Assembly: GCA_030605895.1 (NCBI GenBank)
Contig: JAUWHL010000064.1
Coordinates: 1-12,031, forward strand
DNA length: 12,031 nucleotides
Direction: 5' to 3'
From: Promethearchaeota archaeon
GTDB taxonomy: Archaea; Asgardarchaeota; Lokiarchaeia; Sigyniarchaeales; SOKP01
The notes under the pieces were generated by a model that was not told the DNA's origin, ran no database searches, and was given only the letters and a program-made list of their open reading frames with translations. The position numbers and the translations under genes were made by a program. Each line of letters opens with the position of its first letter. The first letter of the stretch is position 1. This document shows positions 1 to 7,509 of the stretch, piece after piece.

Positions 1-91
1 TCGGCATTATAATTGGCATAAGCTCACACTTATAATTTCTTTTGAATGTGAAGAATATAAATAAAAATAATAAGGTTTCGACAAATTAAAT

Positions 92-123
92 AAAAAAAAT
101 GAAAATTATTAATACTTTTCATT
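92..123 (-). terminator. Hairpin plus T-tract terminator of the LRR-TIR operon
   Basis: On the minus strand, 11 bases after the stop codon of the LRR-TIR gene, an 8-bp AT-rich inverted repeat (AATGAAAA and TTTTCATT around a 10-base loop) is followed directly by seven or so T residues. This fits archaeal T-tract termination; the stem is weak, so the T-run is probably the effective part. The remaining bases 1-91 show nothing gene-like. Confidence 0.5.
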
Positions 124-133
124 CAATTTAAGT

Positions 134-2530
134 TTAACGCATCATCAACCATTGGGAATATAATTGAGATACTTGCATCATGAAATTTGCATCATTTATG
201 GTGCCACTTTTTAATTGAGATATAAGAGTACCAATTTCATTTTTTTTACTTTCATGAAATTGCCTTAATCTTTCAGATTCTATGATCTCTTCTAGCATTC
301 CTATAAATGTGTCCCAATTTATAGTCGTAGGAATAGCTGCAGTTTCCTCAGCTTCTTCTACGTTTTTAATCTTATATAAAGGATGGTCCTTATGAAATTG
401 CTTTACATAATCATAAATCTGTTCACAGACCTTAAGAAATTCTTGTGGATTATAATCAATACCAGGGTCTTGCTTAAGACCTAAAGATATTATATCTGGC
501 CATGAAACATCTGTTCCTTTCATAGATAAGACTGGCACCTCGTACTTACGAGAAAGTTCTAATTCATGAGCACAATCGACTGAATTGAATACTGATCTAT
601 TAGTGCCTAAGAAGAATATAATATCACTAATAGGGACATTTTGATCCATAAATTCATCAATGTTTCCCGATAGATCTTGCTCACAGAGAAGCACATCATA
701 CACTTCAGATTTAGCTTCTAAAAAATCGCCTAATTTCGCTAATTGATATGATTCATAATCCACAACCGCATGAGATACGAAAATGGACATGCATGATCTT
801 TGTTTGAAATAATCTCGAAGTGTATCTAAATCACGTTTCGTTAATTGTTTCTCTGAATCTGACAATTCATTTTCGTCTAGTTTTAAATCCTCAAGAGTTT
901 CAAGTGGCCATAATACATAGGGTAATGTTTCAAATTTATTTTTATTCAGATTTAAATTCTTAATCTTAGAATATCCGATACTTTTTGGTAAGCTTGTTAG
1001 GTTATTTTCCTCTAAATTGATATATTCTAGTTTTTCACATTGACCAAGGGATTCTGGTAAAGAGATCAGGTCATTTCTACGAACATTTAAAACGTTGAGA
1101 GAAATTAATTTGATAAATTCATCGGGTAATCTTTGTAGTTTATTCTCATTTATATTTAACCTTTCTAGTGATGATAAATTACAGATTTCAGAAGGTAAAT
1201 GAGTTAATCGATTCCCATCTAAAAGTAATTTTTGTAGGCTTTTTAATTCTCCAATTTCGGATGGGAGTGCTTCAATTTGATTATTAGATAAAAATAATTC
1301 TTTTAATTTCTCCAATTTTCCAATACTTGCTGGTAATGTTTTTAGATTACCTTCAGTAATTTTTAAGTACCATAAATTTCGTAATTGTCCTATCGATTCA
1401 GGTAATGATTCTAAAGGAGTTCCACTAATATATAGATATTCTAATTTTTCAAGCTGACCAAGGTTATCTGGTAAGTTAGAGAGTTTGCAATCACTAATAG
1501 TAAGACGTTGTAATCCTTTCATTAATGCAAATGATTGAGGTAGAGAAGAGATATTATTTCCACTTAAATCAAGACCAAAAACCTTATCCAAATTACATAT
1601 AGATTCAGGTAATGTTTCAAGTTTATTATTCGTTAAATCAATTGTCGCTAAATTTGTTATATTACCTATCGATTCAGGAATCTCTTTAACTTGATTGTTG
1701 TCAATACGAAAATTAGTGAGTGAAGTTAATTTGCCAATGCTCAAAGGGAGGTTTTCAAGTTTATTATTTTTTACAAGCAGTGTTTTAAGATTTAACAGGT
1801 TACCTATTGAATCGGGTAAACTATGCAAATCTAGGGAACTAATTTCCAAATTCTCAAGAACCGTGAGATCTCCAATCGAGTCTGGTAATTGAGAAATTTG
1901 ATTCACTGCCATATCTAGAGAAGTAAGTGATTTAAGTTGTCCTATAGTTGTAGGTAACTCTGTTATTTTATTATGACCGATTGCAAGTTTTTTTAGAGCT
2001 AGTAAATTATAGATGTTTTCTGGAACTTGTGTTAGTCTGTTATCACTTATATCAAGGTCAGTTAAGGCTGTACATGCTCCAAGTTCACTTGGTATTTCTC
2101 TTAATTTATTAGAACGAAGATCTAATTTTTCAAGATTTTTATAATTTGAAAACCAGCTTGGAAGTATTTTCAGCTCATTAACACCTAATGTGAATTCTCT
2201 TAGAGAAATACAATTTGCCATATTAGAAGGAAGTTCCATTATTTGGTTTTGAGATGCTCCCAACCATTCTAAGTTAGTTAATTCCCCAATAGAATTTGGT
2301 AGACTCTCAATTTTGTTCCCGTAACAAAGTAATTGTTTCAATTTCTTACAATTACCTATATTTTCCGGTAAGTTAATTAGATTACCTCGAGTAACTTCAA
2401 TTCTGATAATGTGGTTATCTTCAACCCGAAAATTATTACTACTCCAGCTTGATCCTACATTTTGTTCTAAATCCTTAAGCACTTCTATTTCTTCAATAGG
2501 TAATGTGTAATCCATATACTGATCACTCAC
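134..2530 (-). CDS. LRR-TIR protein with intact catalytic Glu (putative NAD-cleaving receptor)
   Basis: The 798-residue protein is probably cytoplasmic, with no signal peptide or membrane segment. Residues about 42-555 are roughly 22 LRRs of 23 residues built on LPESIGNLxxLxxLxLxxNxL, giving a long solenoid typical of ligand or partner recognition. A short helix (564-578) leads into a TIR-like domain at 580-710. The first strand reads SIFVSHAVVD, a central strand is DIIFFLGT, and the helix motif NSVDCAHELELSR matches the S-x-W-C-x-x-E-L pattern, placing the catalytic glutamate at E656; the usual Trp is not there. TIR domains with this Glu commonly hydrolyse or cyclise NAD+. A helical tail of about 90 residues follows and is shared with the upstream paralogue. 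The start is GTG at 2530: GGAGGTG lies 7 bases upstream, while the ATG five codons later is too far from it. It is second in an operon, starting 2 bases after the upstream stop. NADase activity is inference. Confidence 0.87.
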   Translation of the reverse strand: MSDQYMDYTLPIEEIEVLKDLEQNVGSSWSSNNFRVEDNHIIRIEVTRGNLINLPENIGNCKKLKQLLCYGNKIESLPNSIGELTNLEWLGASQNQIMELPSNMANCISLREFTLGVNELKILPSWFSNYKNLEKLDLRSNKLREIPSELGACTALTDLDISDNRLTQVPENIYNLLALKKLAIGHNKITELPTTIGQLKSLTSLDMAVNQISQLPDSIGDLTVLENLEISSLDLHSLPDSIGNLLNLKTLLVKNNKLENLPLSIGKLTSLTNFRIDNNQVKEIPESIGNITNLATIDLTNNKLETLPESICNLDKVFGLDLSGNNISSLPQSFALMKGLQRLTISDCKLSNLPDNLGQLEKLEYLYISGTPLESLPESIGQLRNLWYLKITEGNLKTLPASIGKLEKLKELFLSNNQIEALPSEIGELKSLQKLLLDGNRLTHLPSEICNLSSLERLNINENKLQRLPDEFIKLISLNVLNVRRNDLISLPESLGQCEKLEYINLEENNLTSLPKSIGYSKIKNLNLNKNKFETLPYVLWPLETLEDLKLDENELSDSEKQLTKRDLDTLRDYFKQRSCMSIFVSHAVVDYESYQLAKLGDFLEAKSEVYDVLLCEQDLSGNIDEFMDQNVPISDIIFFLGTNRSVFNSVDCAHELELSRKYEVPVLSMKGTDVSWPDIISLGLKQDPGIDYNPQEFLKVCEQIYDYVKQFHKDHPLYKIKNVEEAEETAAIPTTINWDTFIGMLEEIIESERLRQFHESKKNEIGTLISQLKSGTINDANFMMQVSQLYSQWLMMR

Positions 2531-2532
2531 TT

Positions 2533-4911
2533 TTAGCCACCTCCGAGATATTTCTTCATTGCTTCTTTTTGCTGTATAAATCCCATAAAGTATCCAGAAA
2601 GTTGAGTTAGAAACAATCCTTCTCCTCCGACTTTTGCTGTTTGTAGACTATTACATATTGATGTTAAAGCCATCTTATTCTGCTCAAAAAATTCTTTCAT
2701 TTCGGGTAAATGAATGATGCGGTCAAGTTCCGCTTTAAATGTTCCAAAACCAGTTGGGTCACTAACCTCAGCGGCTTCCTCTTTTAGAAGGATTGTAGAC
2801 TTATCTTTAAAAATATTATGAGACCGTTTTAATTGTTGGATATAACCATATACATTTTTACAAAAACCTTCAAAATCATCAGGAGTAAATTCATGACCTA
2901 GTTCGCGGCTAAGATCTACATCTGCTAGATCTCCCCACCCCACATCTAACCCCTTTAAAGGAACAGCTTCAATACCTTGACTTTTAGCATTCTTTAGAAT
3001 TTGAACCATATTTGAAGAATTAATTGATCCTGCTGTTGCAAGAAATAAAACAAGGTCTGTAGCATTGAGATTTGATTCAATGGGTGGTAATATTGCGAAT
3101 ATTTCGCTTTTAGATTCTAAATATTCAATTAATTCAGTAATACGGTGTGCCTTTGCATCTACTTCAGTATGAATCAGCATAACGGCGATGCTCGCACGCT
3201 GACGACAATAATCTAGAATTGCATTAGTATCTCTTTGGGCAATTTCTTGTTCTTCTTCTGAAAAAGGGTTGCCAGTAACTTTTAAATCTCTCAATGATTC
3301 CATAATATATATAAAATAAGGAAGATTTTTTAGTTGGTTATCGGAAATATTAAGTTTTGCTAACCTTAGTTTTGTAATTACCTCTGGTAATTCGGTCAAT
3401 TGGTTGCTGTTTATCCATAGAGTTTCTAATGATTCCAAATTCGCAATGGGATGTGGTAATTCTGTCAATTTATTACTATTTAAGAGAAGCATATTTAATG
3501 ATTTGAGCTGATCTATGCATTCTGGAACCATTTCAATACTATTGTGTGAAAGTTCCAATTGCTTGAGTTTTTCTAACTTACAAAGTGATAGAGGGATAGT
3601 TGAAATTCTATTTGAATTTAGATTTAGATGAGTTAGATTAGAAAGTTCTCCTATAGATTCTGGAATTCTTAACAAGCGATTTTGGTAAAGATTAACTTCT
3701 GTGAGGGAAATTAACTGTCCAAAATTATCTGGTAAGCTTCTCAAACCATTAGATTCACATTTGAAGATTTTTAACTTTCTCAATTCACAAAAAGAGTTGG
3801 GTAGTTCTGAAACTTCATTATATAATGGTTTATCATCATTCGTCGACCAATCACCATCTAGATTAAATTCTATTAATTCTTTAAGATTCCCAAAAGTCTC
3901 AGGCAAGGATTCAAGTTTATTCCACTTAAGAGTTAAAAATTTTAAATTGGATAACTTACCTATACTATCAGGTAAAAGATCTAATTCTTTCATTACTAAA
4001 TTGAGTCCTACTATGTGGTTATTATCACAAATATAACCAAAATGACTTACATCAACTGGTTGTTCAGAAACTTGTTGCGTATATTGCTGTATATTATCTT
4101 TTTGTGGTTGTTGTGCTGCTTGCATTTGGACTCCATATTGTGCAAGCATGTTCTGTATGTTTTGATATATAGATTGCGCATATTGTTTAGCAGATTGAAT
4201 TGCTGTTTCTTCACTCATTCCTAACAATGGGGTCAAACCAGCAAAAGTAGGGTCGTTTGCTCCCAATTCTTGTATTCCAACGTCAAGAGTTACTTTTAAT
4301 TGTGCTTGATATTCTGGTGTGATCATTGAATTATAATAATTAATACTTTCTTTTTCTAACTCTTCAAGAGATATTTGAGAATACATCACTTCGTTTATCC
4401 TCTGAGTTTCTTCTTTGTTTATTGCTTGAAGTTTAAAATTTTGTTGCATAAACCTAGCCATCGCTTTTCCTTTTTGTTTTGCCTTATCTTCATCCATATC
4501 TAACATTGCTTTCATTTGCTGAACAGAAGGGTGACTTTCTCCTAACATAGGAATAAGAGAATTGAGCTGTGCTTGAATATTTGCTTGCATCGCGGGATTT
4601 ACTTGTGCCAAGTATTGATTTTCATAAGTTTTTTCTAACTCTTCTAATGATAATTGCGCCAATCTTTCTTGTTCAACAACTTGAGCTTTAAGAGCTTGAA
4701 ATTGGGATTTTAGAATTGTCTGTGCGTTCATCTGAGTTGCTTGAGGTTGGTATGCTTGATGCGATTCAGCTACTTTTCGTTTTGTTTCATCTCTATCTTC
4801 ACGGCAAGGAATTACTTCTCCTATGAGTTTTTCTATTTGCTCAAGGAATTCTGCTTCTGAAGATATTAAGGAAACTCCATTATATTCTTTTAATTCTTCA
4901 ATAATTATCAC
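2533..4911 (-). CDS. Helical tandem module-LRR-pseudoTIR protein
   Basis: The 792-residue protein has three parts. Residues 1-290 are helical and rich in Gln, Met and Glu, containing two collinear copies of a 76-residue module (84-159 and 177-252), each beginning near SLEELEK. Residues about 297-555 hold roughly 11 LRRs of 23 residues, with a polar insertion near 352-366. Residues 573-697 align with the TIR domain of the downstream LRR-TIR gene (shared KGxDVxWxD block and C-x-x-hydrophobic-Y-x-Y helix), but the SH of the first strand is IH, the middle is shortened, and the catalytic Glu is Ile638 (Gln637 if the gap is moved). It is therefore probably not an NADase and may instead regulate or pair with its neighbour, which is inference. 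The C-terminal helical tail (700-792) is also shared. The start is uncertain: GTG at 4911 is the only standard codon, but it lies inside an AGGTGAT Shine-Dalgarno site, so ATT at 4902 is possible. Confidence 0.85.
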   Translation of the reverse strand: MIIIEELKEYNGVSLISSEAEFLEQIEKLIGEVIPCREDRDETKRKVAESHQAYQPQATQMNAQTILKSQFQALKAQVVEQERLAQLSLEELEKTYENQYLAQVNPAMQANIQAQLNSLIPMLGESHPSVQQMKAMLDMDEDKAKQKGKAMARFMQQNFKLQAINKEETQRINEVMYSQISLEELEKESINYYNSMITPEYQAQLKVTLDVGIQELGANDPTFAGLTPLLGMSEETAIQSAKQYAQSIYQNIQNMLAQYGVQMQAAQQPQKDNIQQYTQQVSEQPVDVSHFGYICDNNHIVGLNLVMKELDLLPDSIGKLSNLKFLTLKWNKLESLPETFGNLKELIEFNLDGDWSTNDDKPLYNEVSELPNSFCELRKLKIFKCESNGLRSLPDNFGQLISLTEVNLYQNRLLRIPESIGELSNLTHLNLNSNRISTIPLSLCKLEKLKQLELSHNSIEMVPECIDQLKSLNMLLLNSNKLTELPHPIANLESLETLWINSNQLTELPEVITKLRLAKLNISDNQLKNLPYFIYIMESLRDLKVTGNPFSEEEQEIAQRDTNAILDYCRQRASIAVMLIHTEVDAKAHRITELIEYLESKSEIFAILPPIESNLNATDLVLFLATAGSINSSNMVQILKNAKSQGIEAVPLKGLDVGWGDLADVDLSRELGHEFTPDDFEGFCKNVYGYIQQLKRSHNIFKDKSTILLKEEAAEVSDPTGFGTFKAELDRIIHLPEMKEFFEQNKMALTSICNSLQTAKVGGEGLFLTQLSGYFMGFIQQKEAMKKYLGGG
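2538..2544 (-). promoter_or_regulatory. Ribosome binding site of the LRR-TIR gene, inside the upstream gene
   Basis: GGAGGTG, a seven-base match to the archaeal anti-Shine-Dalgarno, lies 7 bases before the GTG start at 2530. The site is made by the last Gly codons of the upstream gene, so the two genes are likely translationally coupled. It decides in favour of GTG over the downstream ATG. Confidence 0.75.
4156..4662 (-). repeat. Tandem 76-residue helical module, two copies, within the pseudoTIR gene
   Basis: Residues 84-159 and 177-252 align end to end without gaps. Shared positions include Q-(L/I)-SLEELEK near the start, a PxxQAxL-type helix, and a Leu-Met/Gly-Met-x-(E)-E patch before the last helix. 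The period is 93 residues. Both copies look all-helical and amphipathic. I do not recognise the module; it could be an oligomerisation or partner-binding domain. The nucleotide sequence has diverged, so the duplication is old. Confidence 0.7.
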
Positions 4912-4913
4912 CT
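4907..4913 (-). promoter_or_regulatory. AGGTGAT ribosome binding site overlapping the annotated GTG start
   Basis: AGGTGAT matches the archaeal Shine-Dalgarno consensus exactly and contains the only in-frame standard start codon (GTG, 4911-4909) of the pseudoTIR gene. The in-frame codon 9 bases downstream is ATT. The divergent WD40 gene has the same spacing with ATG at that place, so initiation at ATT (4902) is possible. A stop codon directly precedes the GTG, excluding an upstream start. Confidence 0.5.
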
Positions 4914-4954
4914 AACAGAAATGATCATTAAAACTATGATTCTATTCTTTTATT

Positions 4955-4966
4955 AGTATAAATAAT
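4955..4966 (-). promoter_or_regulatory. Putative TATA box of the LRR/TIR operon
   Basis: On the minus strand the sequence reads ATTATTTATACT, with TTTATA ending about 45 bases upstream of the GTG at 4911. That would give a transcript start roughly 20 bases before the GTG. No clear purine-rich BRE precedes it, so the call rests on the TATA core and its position. Confidence 0.4.
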
Positions 4967-4971
4967 GAAGC

Positions 4972-4990
4972 GCAAGAATTTTTATATATT
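4972..4990 (+). promoter_or_regulatory. Putative BRE/TATA promoter of the WD40 operon
   Basis: Purine-rich GCAAGAA is followed by TTTTTATATATT, the strongest archaeal TATA match in the divergent gap. It would place transcription start near 5010 and leave a leader of about 45 bases. A second candidate, CATATAATA at 4998-5006, would give a shorter leader. The two divergent TATA boxes are only about 20 bases apart, so the operons could be co-regulated. Confidence 0.45.
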
Positions 4991-5045
4991 TGCTTTCATA
5001 TAATAACAAATCTAATTAAAATAATTCAAAATATATCTTATCAGA

Positions 5046-5051
5046 AGTGAT
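5046..5051 (+). promoter_or_regulatory. Ribosome binding site deciding the WD40 start
   Basis: AGTGAT, part of the archaeal Shine-Dalgarno consensus, ends 4 bases before ATG 5056. The in-frame GTG at 5047 lies inside this site and is therefore unlikely to be the start. Confidence 0.5.
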
Positions 5052-5055
5052 TAAA

Positions 5056-7509
5056 ATGGAAAAACCATCCGATGAAAGTAAGAGTACTAAGAAAACTATT
5101 GATGAGCAAACTTCTACTGAAGCTAAAATTTCAAAAAAAGTAATAGAAACAGTATTATCGCATCATAAACTTGAAGTAAGAGATATTGAAATTAGTCCTG
5201 ATGGAAAATTCTTAATCTCTTGCTCTGAATGCGAAGAAAATGAGGATCCTTACTTAATAGTATGGAATATCGATGAACTTCTAGAGGGTGAAACTAAACC
5301 TGAAATTAAACTTCAAGCAGAAAGAAAAGTGAATAAATATACCAAAGTTACAAATTGGCTTTTATGTGTTGATTCTACGGTTGTCGAAATAGGAAACATT
5401 ACATGGTGGGTAATATGTGCTGGAAGTATAATTGGAGACATCTATATATGGTGTTTTAAACTTGCCCCAGATTTAAGGAAATGGGATTTTAAAAATTATA
5501 AATCTTTTATCTTACCTGGAGGTAATGGAGACAATGGAGAATATCCAAAAGCTATATTTGATATTAAGATTCAAAAAGATATAAGTCAAAACAGCTTAAT
5601 CCATATCTATTTTGTATTGAATAATATATATACAACAATATGGAAAGAGAAAACTTATGATAACACACTTAATAAATTGAATGTTTCTCTTGATGGCTCT
5701 GGAATAATTTCAAAAATAGATGATATTAAAGTCATTGGTACAAATGATGTATGGATAACTAAGTTAATGATTAAAAGGGATCTGAAAGAAGAAATATTAG
5801 TCACAGGTTCTAAAGATGGTAAAGTAAATTTATGGAATATTGCGGCAGATACAGATTCAATATTAATAGGTAAGCATGATGGGGCAATCACAGATATAAG
5901 TATCATCAGAGATGGCAAAATGATTGCATCAGCTTCTAATGATACAAAAATAACCATCTGGGAACAAGACAATGCAAATAAGTATCATAAAAAAAAGGAT
6001 CTCCTTGGACACACAGAAGCTGTTTTAGCAATTGATGTTCAAGCTGATGATAATTATTTAATTTCTGCTTCTAAAGATAATACTATTAAAATCTGGGATT
6101 TAAATGATTTAGAATGGATACGAAGCATAGATATGCATTATTACATGGATTTGTATGAGGAAAATGGAGATTTTGCCGGAAAAGAGGTTCTGGTAAAGGG
6201 GTTAAATTTTGTAAGAAATGTTAAAGTAACACCTGAAAATCGTTATATCTTTGTCTCAAAATATGACAAGATTGTTATTCTACGTAATTTTGGTGGTGTA
6301 TGGCACTTCATTCAACAATTAAAATTTATTAAAAAACATGACTCAGAATTATTTCGAAAGATCTATGGGGATAATTTAAAACAGATTGCTAAGTACAGCC
6401 CTGAAAACTTAGAATCTCTCAATAATTTGTATAATATTATAAAAGAACGTCTAATAAAAACTAGAAAAATTGAGTTAGCAGGTAAAACAGAACAAAAAAT
6501 AGAATATAATATGCGTGAACTTGGTACTCTCTTTATACCATCATTTATGAAGTTTGAGCAAAAATTAAAATCCCAAAAGGAATTTATGTTAGGAATAAAA
6601 CAAAACTATGAAGCTTACTGGCAAAGTATGAGAAATTCTATATTTAAATTACCTGATATACCTTGGGGTTTCAAGTTGTATATTACAACGTCAGAAATGG
6701 GAGAGAAGATTGAAGATTCCAACTTCGTAGAAATAACAGCCCAAACTAGAGAGTTGCCCTATATAATTTTAAAGGATCGAACTCAGACTCAAATCCGATT
6801 TTTAATGGTATTAAATAGAGTCCAAACAAGTTTTATTCCTTTAATAAACAATATTACCATCGATATCGAAGATGATCGAGGAGATAAAGATACTTTAGTG
6901 TTTTCTGATTTCACTTATTCAAAAAATTTCCTCCGAATTTTAACAAATCCAACACATTCTTTAAATAAAGTTAAAGAGATTAATGATTCCGAGAATATTT
7001 ATTATGCAGATTGCACTTTTCAGATTGATGAAGGTTATTGCGTTGAGGATTTTGTTAATATTTTTATAAGAAAAATAACAGTAGAATATACTGAAACTTT
7101 AGAACCATCTGAATCAACTACAAGTGATGAAGAGGATTTTAAAATCATTGAAGCTTTTAGAAATAATTTTATATATCCATTAACACCGAAAACTAAGATC
7201 CAAGTTGGTAAAGGCTTAAAATCAAAACTAGGTAAAATGATTGATGAATATTTTGCTAAAATAATCATTGTAGAATTTCTGTTGAGTTTTTGGGGTTTTA
7301 TTGAAGTCGGATTACCCTCTATATTTCCCGATTTTGAGATACCTGGTTGGATTTCAATATTAGTGAATGTTGCATCAATTAGTATTATTGTATTAATTTT
7401 TATTATGATGGTAGTGCAATCACGCAGCGGAAAGAAGAGAGATATTGATATAGATGAATTGGATGAGAAAAGGAGGAAAAGGAGGAGAAGAAAATATGGA
7501 CGTAAATAA
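5056..7509 (+). CDS. Membrane-anchored WD40 beta-propeller protein
   Basis: The 817-residue protein opens with a Ser/Thr/Lys-rich leader (1-30). Residues about 30-415 contain about seven WD40-like blades. The clearest are near 223-262 (GSKDGKVNLWN), 267-303 (SASNDTKITIW) and 312-349 (SASKDNTIKIWD, with the GH of the repeat at 317-318); the first three and the last are degenerate. Residues 425-530 are mostly helical, and 540-690 look beta-rich and are not recognised. Near the C-terminus two hydrophobic stretches (about 735-757 and 764-787) form a likely membrane hairpin, followed by a very basic tail, so propeller and tail should both be cytoplasmic. No Walker A or kinase motif is visible. The likely role is a membrane scaffold or sensor. 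It overlaps the next gene by 14 bp and is divergent from the LRR-TIR operon. ATG 5056 is chosen over GTG 5047 because the latter falls in the Shine-Dalgarno site. Confidence 0.87.
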   Translation: MEKPSDESKSTKKTIDEQTSTEAKISKKVIETVLSHHKLEVRDIEISPDGKFLISCSECEENEDPYLIVWNIDELLEGETKPEIKLQAERKVNKYTKVTNWLLCVDSTVVEIGNITWWVICAGSIIGDIYIWCFKLAPDLRKWDFKNYKSFILPGGNGDNGEYPKAIFDIKIQKDISQNSLIHIYFVLNNIYTTIWKEKTYDNTLNKLNVSLDGSGIISKIDDIKVIGTNDVWITKLMIKRDLKEEILVTGSKDGKVNLWNIAADTDSILIGKHDGAITDISIIRDGKMIASASNDTKITIWEQDNANKYHKKKDLLGHTEAVLAIDVQADDNYLISASKDNTIKIWDLNDLEWIRSIDMHYYMDLYEENGDFAGKEVLVKGLNFVRNVKVTPENRYIFVSKYDKIVILRNFGGVWHFIQQLKFIKKHDSELFRKIYGDNLKQIAKYSPENLESLNNLYNIIKERLIKTRKIELAGKTEQKIEYNMRELGTLFIPSFMKFEQKLKSQKEFMLGIKQNYEAYWQSMRNSIFKLPDIPWGFKLYITTSEMGEKIEDSNFVEITAQTRELPYIILKDRTQTQIRFLMVLNRVQTSFIPLINNITIDIEDDRGDKDTLVFSDFTYSKNFLRILTNPTHSLNKVKEINDSENIYYADCTFQIDEGYCVEDFVNIFIRKITVEYTETLEPSESTTSDEEDFKIIEAFRNNFIYPLTPKTKIQVGKGLKSKLGKMIDEYFAKIIIVEFLLSFWGFIEVGLPSIFPDFEIPGWISILVNVASISIIVLIFIMMVVQSRSGKKRDIDIDELDEKRRKRRRRKYGRK
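7472..7487 (+). promoter_or_regulatory. Double GGAGG ribosome binding site inside the WD40 gene
   Basis: Two GGAGG motifs (7472-7476 and 7481-7485, the second extended to GGAGGAG) lie within the codons for the basic C-terminal tail of the WD40 protein. The second is 8-10 bases before ATG 7496. This supports that ATG as the start of the downstream gene, not the ATG at 7454. Confidence 0.7.

Noticed and set aside
20..55. TCACA...TGTGA inverted repeat near the window start
   Set aside because: Five-base arms with a long spacer in AT-rich sequence; expected by chance.
1695..1892. Plus-strand open frames opposite the LRR genes (also 3701-4036, 4015-4224, 10680-10877, 11184-11375)
   Set aside because: Antisense shadows of LRR-coding DNA, rich in Ser and Leu, with no ribosome sites or known motifs. 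The frames at 5655-5972, 7035-7268 and 9708-9986 are likewise shadows.
1000..2400. Short repeated stretches resembling a CRISPR or DNA tandem repeat
   Set aside because: They are the codons of the LRR consensus (LPESIG) every 69 bases inside one open frame, without conserved spacers or identical repeats.
134..2530. Roco GTPase (LRR-Roc-COR) as an alternative for the LRR-TIR gene
   Set aside because: The LRRs lead directly into a TIR-like domain; no GTPase motifs (GxxxxGK[ST], DxxG, NKxD) follow.
4920..4929. AATGATCATT perfect palindrome in the leader of the pseudoTIR gene
   Set aside because: Only 10 bp and AT-rich; noted as a possible operator but too short to support.
5047..5055. GTG start for the WD40 gene
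   Set aside because: The GTG is inside the AGTGAT ribosome site that serves ATG 5056.
7454..7495. Longer start (ATG 7454) for the nicotinamidase-like gene
   Set aside because: Two GGAGG motifs point to ATG 7496, and the extra 14 residues are Gly/Lys filler from the Shine-Dalgarno region read in another frame.
5056..7509. STAND/NLR-type NTPase in the locus
   Set aside because: No Walker A or B motif is visible in any of the LRR, TIR or WD40 proteins; GKGLKSK in the WD40 protein does not fit a P-loop.
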